Assembly (NCBI GenBank): GCA_019155205.2
Contig: JAHNZQ020000172.1
Location: 25,846-89,845 of the forward strand
DNA from: Gracilaria vermiculophylla
Lineage: Eukaryota > Rhodophyta > Florideophyceae > Gracilariales > Gracilariaceae
Reading direction: 5' to 3'
DNA length: 64,000 nt
Shown here: positions 1 to 10,098 of the stretch, one piece after another
How positions within the stretch are numbered: position 1 is the first letter of the stretch
Layout of the letters: each line of letters starts with the position of its first letter
Notes under the pieces: model-generated
What the model saw: the letters and a program-made list of their open reading frames with translations, nothing else
Databases searched by the model: none
What the model was told of the DNA's origin: nothing
Program-made: the position numbers and the translations under genes

Positions 1-446
1 TGATCACCCGGCTGGTCACTGCGGCTGCGTGTTGGAGGAGGCGTGATTCCTAAAACACAGTCAATTTTTTGTTTATGCGACCCAACCCTTAGACGCTACT
101 ATATGTAAGAGTAGACTCTTGGCAACACAAAATTGACTTTGCAAACTAGAGTTCCCTCCCAAAAGTCCGAGCCCCCCTGGTATGACTTGGACTGGTTCCA
201 CGTCAATCGGGTCTAATACTAAAGGAGACGTCCGTGCATGGCTATTTGAATCGAAGTCAAACAGCCACCACCTGTCCGCTACTACAATACGGGTACGAAC
301 GGGTGCGACGCAATGCTTCTATGCTGGTGGCCGTGGGCTGCAGAAGAATGGGAGAGCTGTTGTGCGTGATCGGTGGCGCTGCGGAGGTGGTGTTGGAGGT
401 GCTGGGCAAAAGCTTGGGAAGGAAAGGGGGCGTGGAGCACGTTAGA
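1..446. other. Left flank, nothing recognised
   Basis: No ORF here resembles a known family. The minus-strand frame of the neighbouring family B element runs into this stretch but loses similarity to its sister copy near position 440, just where the chromodomain should begin. The flank may therefore be unrelated DNA joined to the truncated element. Confidence 0.4.
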
Positions 447-2456
447 CGAAGTCGGGGAGAGACGATATGTTCTACCGCGTATAGAATATCACCTCGAATG
501 GTCATAAGGGCGTCTAAAGCTTCCATTCATGGTTCAACAAATGGTGTGATGAGATTTCCTGTATCAAGCGGTGTCGTGGCTCCTGATCAGATTAAAGCAG
601 AAAGTTCTACGCGTGACGCTCGAGTTGGGATCGCGGGAATTTCTGAAGGGCTTGGCGTCGTGACTCTCATCACCCAATCACGGGAGATGACGTCTCGGAG
701 CCGGTCTACCTCAATAGCGACAGTGACTCTTTAGGTGCCTAGGACTTTGTAAGGCCCCGAAGAGTTCGGAGCTAACATATGCGTGACTTCCAGCGGTTTA
801 TCAGATGTCTCCCCATATTTTTCGAGAAAACCCTTGTTTCCTTACTTCAGGTGACGGCCTTCAGACAACTATCGGTCAAAATCCTGATTTTATCTGCTCT
901 ACAAAGCGTTGAGTCTCTCCTTTGCGAATGAGAATGCGTCCTCATAGTGTCTTAAAAGGGAGCGTTTTGCATGAGCCGCTGTTAGTACATGTGGCCCACC
1001 CGTCGGGTGCTCCATGGCGCGTGACGCAATGACAGCACTAGGCGGGATGCGCGAGAGCACCAGATGGAAAGGAGCAGTCGCCGAGGAGCAGTGCCCCTGC
1101 AGGTTGTATTTGTACGTGAGCGGGCCCACGTATGCGTCCCAATTCTTCTGATGATCCACCAGGTAGTGGTTCAGCTTTGCAGCGCGAGTTTTGTTAGACC
1201 TCTCCGCCTGTTCGTTGGTCTAGGGGTGATAAGCAGTAGTAAACAACTGCTTCATCCACAGCCTTCCGAATATGGTACTAAATAGTTTCACCGCGAGCTG
1301 GGATTTGTCGTCTGTAAGGAGACATATCGGGATCGTACATAGGTTAATCCAAGTTGCGAGAAGGGTTTCGGCAATTACTCCTGCATTGGTGCTCCCAAGG
1401 GGAATAGCGCGCGTAATCTTCGAGAACCGATCGGTGATCACGAGGATAAATCTGTACGCTCTCTCCGACTTGGACAGAGGCCCCAAAATATACATAGCCA
1501 CGACCTCCAAAGGTCTCGAAGGCGGGAACAGAATGAGTGGCGTCCGGTGTCCGCGGATATTATCCCTAGCGGTGGTACACGAGTGGCAAACCGCAACCGT
1601 TTGGAAGGCTTCATTAACCATCTTTGGCCGATATAACTCTCTCTTCAATATAAAATTCATGCGCGATGCTCTGGGGTTCCTGGTGAAGCGAGAGTGGAGA
1701 AAGAAATACATAACCCTTGCCCGTAGGCTTGTCGGGATCACGTTTTGGAGAGCGCCGTTCAGGTGAGCGTGGTGTACGAAAACGATATCTCGGTCGACGT
1801 CGAATGACAATGTTGACTCCCCACGGTGGTGAGGCACTCCTTGTAGTTTGCATCTACACTCTGCTCTTTCAGAATATCCGCTTAAGTGATGGAGAGACAT
1901 TTTTTCTCCTCCTCAACAAGGGCTATCACCTCAACGGGCCCACTAAGCTTTCGTGCAGACTCACAGAATTCCAAGCATTATTCAACGGGTCCGTCTTTTC
2001 AACCGGCGTCTTGGATGACTAGACACGGAAGTTTATCCTCCAAAAGTGTTTTGTATTCTCTCACGGTGGATATTTGCCACAGTGCGTCCGCTGCCTTTCT
2101 TTTTATGCCAAAACGGTGGACGATGTCAAATTAGAACTCCAGGATGCGTAATCTCTACCTATTTAGGCGACCGAAAGCATCCGTCACGGACAGTATCCAC
2201 TCCGATGATGCATGGTCCATCCTCAATGTGAAACGCGCGCCTTCCAGGTACGAGCGGAAAATCAACGCCGCTCACAAGATGGCAGGACATTTTCGCTAGT
2301 TGAAATAACTCCGTGCCGTAGGTGAAAGATTGGGACTCCAGTATCCTATACGTTTAAGTCAACCATCAGGTTGTTCCTGTACGAGGGCAAATCAGAACTG
2401 ATACTTTTAGGCGTCTTTTTCCAGTACCATTCGACCGTTCCGCTCAGGGAGTACCT
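447..2456 (-). pseudogene. Ty3/gypsy family B copy 1, pol remnant (RNase H-integrase)
   Basis: On the minus strand, broken frames encode the 3' half of a Ty3/gypsy polyprotein. Visible parts, in order, are an RNase H tail (about 2456-2000), an integrase zinc-binding stretch ending in CHSC, and an integrase core with VITDRFSK, LLTDDKSQ and QLFTTAYHP (about 1220-1550). A C-terminal integrase extension follows, ending in RGDILYAVEHIV where the chromodomain should start. The first catalytic Asp of the DDE triad, expected in the motif D-I-L-G-P-L, reads Y-I-L-G-P-L. Frames are interrupted by stops and shifts, and no LTR is recognisable. It aligns by eye with the copy at 35739-38554. The element is dead; the family assignment is firm and the exact ends are approximate. 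Confidence 0.75.
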
Positions 2457-3451
2457 TTAAATACTTTTTCCAAAGACCTAATCGTCACCGAGGCTGCTTT
2501 GTCATCTGAGAGTGTGCCGATTGAAAGGCTTAATGCTGGTAGACGTTTCAGGGAAGGAAAAGCGGAGAGAATCGACTCTTGTGCGCTTCATTTACAAAAC
2601 ACCACCTACCTATCGTGGGCAATGAATCTCTACATGCCTGCTTTGTCGCTCATTTTTTGCATTGGTTGCGTGAGGAAGACAGCTTACGCGATACGGGCTT
2701 CAATTAAGGCAAAAAGAGTAACGAAGATGTTGGCGATGTGGCTTCTGCTACAGTGCATGTCAAAAGAATGTACATAAAAAATATGAATATTGAAAATAAG
2801 ACATGTAAGTCAACATTTATAACATCAAAGAAGAAGAAAAAATAGAAATGACGTTTCTGTTCGTAGCGCGTGAAGAACTGCCAGCAAAGTCATGAAAATA
2901 AAAAGAAGTAACTGGCAATTCCATTGCGGTCAACGAACTTCACCATCAGTAGCACCGCAATTGCTTCAATAGCATCAATTTGTTCTCAAAAAATACAAGA
3001 ATAACAAACAACAGTGACTACTGCTCAAGCTTGGTACAAACAGAAATTTTGTGTTAAAAAGGTTTATGGAGTGCATTATCCCGGCGGTGGAAGCAAAAAG
3101 AAGTTCGTGTCTCAAGATTTTTGTAGTTTGTTTTGCAGGAGAATGCCTGTTAATGTTTCTGCTTCTCATTACTTATTTCATGAGGGGGTTGTATACGATG
3201 GAGGGAAACTTGTTGAAATGAAGCACAATAAAGGAAGAAAAACAGCAATGGAAATTCCGCAGTGCATTGAATTGTTAATACATATTTGGCCAATATTTTC
3301 ATCAAAATACAATGGTTTGACGCAGAATTTGACACAAAAGAACATGTAATGTTTGTAAAATAGACGCCAAACATTGCTTTCAAGAAAATGTAATGTTTAT
3401 AAGACATTAATGCAAGCCTTACTATATAGAGTATAGTCACATAAGAGAAAG
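2457..3451. other. AT-rich intergenic stretch, no gene recognised
   Basis: Short ORFs on both strands (for example 111 codons at 3014-3349, plus) show no motif I recognise and are no longer than chance ORFs in AT-rich DNA. Nothing else is supported. Confidence 0.4.
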
Positions 3452-3955
3452 CTAGGATCTGAAGAACTGAAAGAACAGCATCGCCCACGAAAACCGCGGC
3501 AGAGGCGGCTGCTGCACTCGATGATATTGGGTTTCAACCGGCAGCTGCTCGGCGCTGTATCCGACCAGTAATGGTACTGATGGGCTCAGCGGATGGTTGC
3601 GTCGCAATAAGTCATCCACGCCACGTACAAAGGTGCAGAGCAATCCGTACGGACAACCGCCAGCGGTGAAAAAGTTGCGGCAGAACTGAGTCTTGAACTG
3701 CGGGTGCAAACTCGCAGGCCGCAACTCAAAGAGACCATGCGCAGACTGTCACTTGGACGCATACTTGAATGAGACATTCTTCACAAAGTTATGGCACAAC
3801 TCTGTCTTGTACAGTGGGTTGTGCGTGGCGGAGGTAAGTGGGGAAGTCTGTACCCGGTACGGTTTTGAAGGCAGAGACCGTGTACGCGTCGGAAGCGAGA
3901 AGAACATGGCTGCGGCTAAGGACGCCGTGGCTGTGTCAATAGAAACACTAGGCAC
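3452..3955 (-). pseudogene. Tandem CCCH zinc-finger (TIS11/tristetraprolin-like) pseudogene, copy 1
   Basis: The minus strand encodes a recognisable TIS11-type double CCCH domain; such proteins bind AU-rich mRNA elements. Finger 1 starts at LYKTELC. Its second Cys reads Phe (NVSFKYASK), and its third Cys codon is an in-frame TGA at 3749-3751. The frame then continues as QSAH and the family linker GLFELRPASLHPQFKTQFC. Finger 2 has C-x8-C-x5-C-x3, but the last ligand His reads Arg (codon at 3623-3625). About 48 residues follow, then a stop at 3452. Both fingers are therefore damaged. The reading frame is otherwise open and the linker length is canonical, so the ancestor was a real gene. No intron signals were settled. 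A sister copy with the same two lesions lies at 6756-7125. Confidence 0.75.
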
Positions 3956-4630
3956 GCGCCAGAGGCGAAGTGGGGGGATGGAGGGAGAGCAGTTGTGGCC
4001 CTAGCGATGGAGGCCACAAAAAGGACCAAGAATATGAAAAAGAATGAGTGAAGAGAGTTAAGCGCGCGACACAGCCCGCCTGACGTAAAATACGAAGGAC
4101 AAACGCTGCAAAAGCCTACATGTGGGCACGTGTACGGGCGAGATGGGTGAGTGAAATGCTTCAGATGCGTTCCATTGGGTATTGAACGAGTCATTCAGTA
4201 CGATGCGCGCTTGAAGTTCTGCGCAATTCTCGTCGCACACTGCTGTATATGACACTATTTCAAGAAGTAACATGTTAGTCTTCGGCCTCAAGTTTTAGCA
4301 CCAAATCGCACTTTTTCCTTTCTGTACTATAAGTAAACTTGCTATAAATACGTTTGCAATCCGGCGAGGTCATCCTGACAGACTCCTACAACGCATGCAC
4401 CATTTGTCGCATTTCAATGATATGCAAAATAATGTACGTTGTGCGATTGAACTGTGCCTCATATACTCACTGACCTAGTAGTTTTCGATGATTTGTAGGT
4501 GTTTCGCTTTAAATTTTCGAAATGCTCGCTGATCGTAACATTATCGCTCCTCGTACTGAGACTTTGGGTGTCATGGCTTGCGGTTTCACCGCATTGTCGT
4601 CATGGTGTCCTCACGTCGCCTGTGTGGCTC
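3531..4630. repeat. Segmental duplication S1, copy 1
   Basis: Nearly identical by eye to 6699-7800, in the same orientation and about 3.17 kb apart. The left edge is sharp at GTTTCAACCGGCAGCT; the right edge lies just after GTGTCCTCACGTCGCCT. The block contains the zinc-finger pseudogene and its upstream sequence. Small indels shift the offset by about 2 bp. Confidence 0.9.
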
Positions 4631-5446
4631 GTTACTTATACGCGAGCATTCAATGAGCAAGGCAGCATCTGTATGACACACATGAATTAATGGCATTTAC
4701 GAAAGAATATGTCGTCTATACTTGCTGTCACGAGCCCTGGGATATCCTACACAAGAAACAATTCCATTTGAATCACTAAGGTTCACATTGGTTTATCCTT
4801 GCAGAAAGAGAGGCTATGTGAACTATCTCTCAGCCGATGTATGGGCTGATAGAAGTAAACAGAGCGAACGAACTAAAAGGTTGACATAAGTTCTTCTGTC
4901 ACTAGCGACAACGAAGATGAGGTGTCTTATGAAGACCTTACTACAACCATTCCCGAAATACGTTTCTTGCAGGCACTTCTGCACTTTCAAATGAAAGGTT
5001 GTGGTGAAGCCATATTTCAGGGATATGCGGTCTGGAGTTTTTTTTGAAAAGAGAATCAGAAATTCGATCATACAAGTATTCTGTTTATTTGTTTCTCACA
5101 TACTAATCGTTTCGACACATAAATCCTCAACAATCAGACCGCGACGAGCAGACAGTTTCAATCAATAAATTTTAGCATGAATCCATTGGCTTTCCTTTTG
5201 CTCAGCCTCGAAACATTCTGCATTATATATATATGGGTCGTAAAAGATTGACGAGTTCTAGTTCTGCAAAAAACCTACCACAAACACATCTTTCCTTAAG
5301 ACACAACTAGTAATCTTTGTAAATGAATCGAAAAATAGATACATATCACGTAAAATACGATCACAGTATCCCCTGAAAACTCACAACCTTAGTCGCGGAA
5401 AATGAATTTTCATCGAGCCACCAATCCCTACTGCGCACCATAGTAA
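4631..5446. other. Intergenic, with diverged repeat of the downstream unit
   Basis: No gene is visible. Positions of about 4920-5190 share a diverged similarity with about 6480-6690 (shared words CTACAACCATTCC, GAAAAGAGAATC, TTTCTCACAT). The 3.5-7.8 kb region therefore looks like an imperfect tandem array rather than a single block copied once. Confidence 0.5.
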
Positions 5447-5956
5447 TCAGACGGCTGTAGACCGCTTCTTTGCGAACGGCGCGCGACAAGCAGAACTAGT
5501 GCCACTCTCGGAAGTCTGATGTGTATCCGCTGGATATTGCGGCCCATCGACCAAATGCTCGCTGTTTTGCTGCGGATGTGAGGACCGCGCAGCACGGTCG
5601 TTGCCATCATGAAGCGCTAAGGAAGGATTGTTAAGCTGTGCAATGTTTTGCATGAGAGTTGAACATGGCGGAGCACGCCAATGTGCATTTTGACATGTTG
5701 AAGAAGGCTTCTTAGCGCTGACAGACTGTGCGCTGGGATCAGAAAGCTCTGCCGCGGCACTTCCTCGGATCGGTGGCTTTGCACAAAGCTCCTCTCTTCT
5801 CTTGAGGAATCCACAAAACTGCTTGTCAAGAAACTCGCTATCCATGGTTTCACAAAGTGGAATATTCTTTGCGTTGAAGAGTACTGAAATCGTTGTGTTG
5901 CGCCCCTTTGTGAAGACGCAAGAAAGCGGACGTACTCCACAAAAAACCAAGTGCAA
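5447..5956 (-). CDS. Hypothetical ORF, 169 codons
   Basis: An open minus-strand frame of 169 codons lies between the two zinc-finger pseudogene blocks. The product is polar and Ser/Ala/Pro-rich, without a membrane segment or a motif I recognise. A longer overlapping ORF in another frame (5617-6159) makes it uncertain which frame, if either, is coding. Because it lies within the tandem region it could be a former 3' exon of the zinc-finger gene; that is only a guess from position. Confidence 0.15.
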   Translation of the reverse strand: MHLVFCGVRPLSCVFTKGRNTTISVLFNAKNIPLCETMDSEFLDKQFCGFLKRREELCAKPPIRGSAAAELSDPSAQSVSAKKPSSTCQNAHWRAPPCSTLMQNIAQLNNPSLALHDGNDRAARSSHPQQNSEHLVDGPQYPADTHQTSESGTSSACRAPFAKKRSTAV

Positions 5957-6698
5957 GATTGCAAAGCTTCACGAGATAGAGAGACAGATGGGGAAAGATG
6001 GATGTGGATCGCCGAGAGCGGTGTCGCAGCGTTGTTCAACAGTTTTTGAGAAGGTTGGAAAACCAATGCAGTGGCCGCACACAGCCCGCGGTGAGCACAT
6101 GACACTTGCGCGTGTTTTGATCCATTTTCGCTTGATCTGGAGACCAAACGAGGTGGCAAGTTTCAGTCGCGGCGCATGCATTTTCTTCGCGCCACCAATC
6201 GGTACTGCGCACCGTTGTCATCTTGGTCATCCCAAGATCACCGTTTTTGTTTGTTTTTTCTTTCTGAGGAAAAGTTAGCGGTTCCTGATATCGACAACGG
6301 CACCGCCGCCTAAACACGAAATGAATGGTGTTCGTATAGGTGTGAGTCCATTCCATAGCGCGGTTTATGAAAAAAAAGTCAAACGGAAGCACAGAGACAT
6401 CTCAACCATACAACATCACCATGGCAAGCTATGCACCGTGCTAAGCACGTGAGAGCTATAAGCCCATCACGGTGATCACGCGCGACGACGATCGCCTCGC
6501 TACAACCATTCCTGAAATGTGTATCTTGTATGCACTGTCATGCGTTCTTGTGAAAAAGAGAATCGGATATTCGAACATACTGATTGTCAGCTTAATCTTT
6601 TCTCACATGCTACAGTTTTCGACAGAATAATCTCCTACAAACAGACAGTGACCAGTGCACACTTTCAGTCCATCAAATATGCCGTCAACACATTGCTT
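5957..6698. other. Intergenic, with diverged repeat at 6480-6690
   Basis: No gene is supported. The right third repeats sequence from 4920-5190 in diverged form and runs straight into the S1 duplicate at 6699. A short shared phrase, GCCACCAATC..TACTGCGCACC, at about 5415 and 6189 suggests further old duplication. Confidence 0.4.
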
Positions 6699-7800
6699 CC
6701 GTTTCAACCGGCAGCTACTCGGCGCTGTATCCGACCAATAATGGTACTGGTGGGCTCAGCGGATGGTTGCGTCGCAGTAAGTCATCCACGCCACGTACAA
6801 AGGTGCAGAGCAATCCGTACGGACAACCATCAGCGGTGAAAAAGTTACGGCGGAACTGAGTCTTGAACTGCGGGTGCAAACTCGCAGGCCGCAACTCAAA
6901 GAGACCATGCGCAGACTGTCACTTGGACGCATACTTGCATGAGACATTCTTCATAAAGTTACGGCACAACTTTGTCTTGTACAGTGGGTTGTGCGTGGCG
7001 GAGTTAATTGGGGAAGTCTGTACCCGGTACGGTTTTGAAGGCAGAGATCGGGTGCGCGTCGGAAGCGAGAAGAACATGGCTGCGGCTAAGGACGCCGTGG
7101 CTGTGTCAATAGAAAAAATAGGCACGTGCCAGAGGCGAGGTGGGGGGACGGAGGGAGGGCAGTTGTGGCGCTAGCGATGGAGGCCACAAAAAGGACCAAG
7201 AATATGAAGAAGAATGAGTGAACAGAGTTCAGCGCGCGGCACAGACCGCCTGACGTAAAATACGAATGACAAACGCTGCAAAAGCCTACATGTGGGCACG
7301 TGTACGGGCGAGATGGGTGAGTGAAATGCTTCAGATGCGTTCCATTGGGTATTGAACGAGTCATTCAGTACGATGCGCGCTTGAAGTTCTGCGCAATTCT
7401 CGTCGCACACTGCTGTATATGACACTATTTCAAGAAGTAACATGTTAGTCTTCGGCCTAAAGTTTTCGCACCAAATCGCACTTTTTCCTTTCTGTACTAT
7501 AAGTAAACTTGCTATAAATACGTTTGCAATCCGGCGAGGTCATCCTGACAGACTCCTACAACGCATGCACCATTTGTCGCATTTCAATGATATGCAAAAT
7601 AATGTACGTTGTGCGCTTGAACTGTGCCTCATATACTCACTGACCTAGTAGTTTTCGATGATTTGTAGGTGTTTCGCTTTAAATTTTCGAAATGCTCGCT
7701 GATCGCAACATTATCGCTCCTCGTACTGAGACTTTGGGTGTCATGGCTTGCGGTTTCACCGCATTGTCGTTATGGTGTCGTCACGTCGCCTTTGCGGTAT
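6699..7800. repeat. Segmental duplication S1, copy 2
   Basis: Direct duplicate of 3531-4630 with scattered single-base differences. The left junction differs from copy 1 at GTTTCAACC, so the zinc-finger frame here ends differently. The right edge lies near 7800, where copy 1 and copy 2 diverge completely. Confidence 0.9.
6756..7125 (-). pseudogene. Tandem CCCH zinc-finger (TIS11-like) pseudogene, copy 2
   Basis: Minus-strand sister of the pseudogene at 3452-3955. Finger 1 keeps two of its cysteines (LCRNFMKNVSCKYASK). The third ligand codon is again TGA, at 6919-6921, and the finger 2 histidine is again replaced by Arg (6793-6795). Downstream, the frame runs through HPLSPSVPLLVGYSAEQLPVET and then leaves homology at the duplication edge. 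Sharing both lesions means the damage predates the duplication, or else TGA is recoded; the His-to-Arg change favours simple decay. Copy 1 has since lost one more Cys. Confidence 0.75.
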
Positions 7801-8479
7801 AGAATATTCATGCAGAGCTACAACACATAATGGACAAATTTGTACGAATCCCATCGGGGTCATGGCTACAATACAGTACACAAAAATGGCGTATAGTATT
7901 CATGTGTTACATACAGTTGCGTGTGTGCAGATGCAATCAAAACGCAATAACTGCGCTGGCCACTGAATCTGTCAATTCTAGTAGCGAGCAATTCTCGTCA
8001 CAGATTACGTGCATGGATAGCATCCAAACAAGTAATAGATTTTTAGGTGTAGGAGATTCAGAGTTTTAGAACAGTATACAAAGAGAAGGCCGGCAAGAAC
8101 GTCGCCAACTACTCTAACAACAATTAAAAACATATAAATTCAACGCTATCATATCGGGAGACCGCGCATACTTTGCATTTACAGCCTATCAGTCGCACGA
8201 CCCACGCAGCGCCTTCAAGGGCGTATAAGTTTGAAGCTACGACAAATACGCGCTAGACTCGGCAGTTCCGTTTGGAATCAGCCTCATCGGGAGGCCGTCA
8301 GTCCTTTCGCATCTGTGAGAGTAGGTTTCTTTAATTTACACAGGTCAACAGAGAGTCGCGGATTAGAGGATCTACTGGAACATACTAATTGAGCCCAAGC
8401 AATTCTGACAATAATTTACCCTATTCTCGACAGTTATAACTGTTACGGTCGATGACAATTGTAACAGTACAGGGGAAAT
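7801..8479. other. Intergenic, nothing recognised
   Basis: This stretch lies between the end of duplication S1 and the gag start of element C. No ORF of note and no LTR-like pair was found. If element C ever had a left LTR here, it is not recognisable without its partner. Confidence 0.4.
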
Positions 8480-10098
8480 ATGTCAGACAATTCTGATGAG
8501 CGAGAGAGTGGAGAACAAGGAAATGAATATTCATCGGGGACTGGTAATTTGGATGCATAAGCCTTTCGAACGTTCAATGAGGCTCTATACCAACTCATTG
8601 GCGATCCGGTTCCCCCACCACCCAACTCATCTCGTAAAATTGAGAAACAATATCTAAAAGAATAGGAAAAGCACTCTAAAGAAATGATGGAAGCTTAAAA
8701 AGAATGTAACTGGCGTAATGAACACCGGTGGTATAAATTTACATCCACGTTCAGACCTGAATCAATCGGCTACTTGTCGAAAGCTACAGCTGTCCGAAGG
8801 ATAACATTTTTGAACGAGAGAATTGTGTACGTTCGTCGGCAACAAGGATATAAACTTGAAAAAGCTCTGATCGATTGATTAGAACAACCTACTTTCATTC
8901 CTTTACCACAAGAACAAACAACGGAAAATGGAATCCCGACAGAGCCATCTGCCGCCCCAATGCAGAAGAACATTGGAGACGTGGCGCACGAATTAATTCA
9001 ATCATCAGATGCCCAGACACAGTACAAGGAACTCCAAAGAGAAGGACGATACCTGGGAAATCGCCAAGGTGAGGTACTACAGTCGGCATCAGCAAAACGC
9101 ACATTACAGGAAATGTTGCTCAATATATGCGCGAACTCTTTTCAAAACCATGGAACAATTCAATCCTCTCAGAAAGATGCATATCGCACATGCCACTCAT
9201 CTGGTTTCAATGATATGATTAAGGCTTGTCAAAGACGATGTATGTACGGAGGAGGATTTGACGAAGATATTCAAGGAGCATTAGACTTTTATGATTCAAT
9301 GGTCAGACGTTGTCGCCTAACAGACATTGAAAAAGCCGAAGCCTTGCCAGCAATACTTCGTGATGATGCATTGTCTTTCTACATGAAAACATTTCGAGTA
9401 GGAGATTTGTACCAGAATATTTTGGAGAAGATAACCCACGACTATGTCAATGACGAACATAGAAATCGTACCTTAATCACTACGATGTTGGTCACGACTT
9501 TACCTTGGGCTACCGGATTTTCTTCGCATCGATCACGGAAGTAATTTCGTGTCAAAAGAGTTTCTAGACCTTTCTGAAGCAGAAGGAATTCGTATACTAC
9601 CGTCGCCCATCGAATATCCATCCACAATGTCCCACGTTGAAAGGTACCATGGGCCCCTCCGAGTTGCATTTGAGAAGATCCGAGCATCACTACCTCACTC
9701 AAAGACCGATGTAGACTGTCTCCAAATGGCCGTCAAATATGTGAACGACACAATAGGTCCTGAAAGCCTTTGCCCAACCCTCTTGTTTTTGGCTCTATAC
9801 CCCGTCCGGCCCGCAGGACCCCGTCAGGCACTCAACTCCAACGTGTAAGAGCAATTGATTTCGCCATGGACGCAGTCCAAAAGGAACAAGCAAAGCGTCG
9901 TGTCTCTTTTGGTCTTCGCCATTACAACGGCCCCAAGACCAAGAAACAAAGCAGCAATCTGGAGAAACTACCTTCTAGGGCTCCTATATATATCTACAGA
10001 GAGCACACAAATACGTGGGAACGACCATTCAAGTTCATCCAAATCGGAAAAGAAATTGTTGTTATCCAAATGCAACACAGCCGCCGCATATTTCGTTC
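8480..10098 (+). mobile_element. Element C: gag joined to 3' half of integrase, pol deleted
   Basis: A plus-strand reading frame starts at ATG 8480 and runs to 9544, with four or more in-frame stops before 8880 and an open stretch 8960-9544. The open part looks like an LTR-retrotransposon gag (AGDLYQ-type helix-rich region, ALPAILRDDALSFYMK). Immediately after it, in another frame (9530-9848), comes the second half of a retroviral-type integrase core. DHGSNFVSKEF and HVERYHGPLR supply an Asp and a Glu separated by 35 residues. The frame at 9855-10098 then gives the integrase C-terminal fold (ERPFKFIQIGKEIVVIQM..FRS). Protease, reverse transcriptase, RNase H and the first integrase Asp are all missing. 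The right end abuts family A copy 1 at about 10099. This is a dead deletion derivative; its relatives, as I recall them, are fungal and oomycete elements. Confidence 0.7.

Noticed and set aside
1064..2022. Plus-strand ORFs of 73-164 codons
   Set aside because: They are antisense to the family B integrase, whose motifs are clear on the minus strand.
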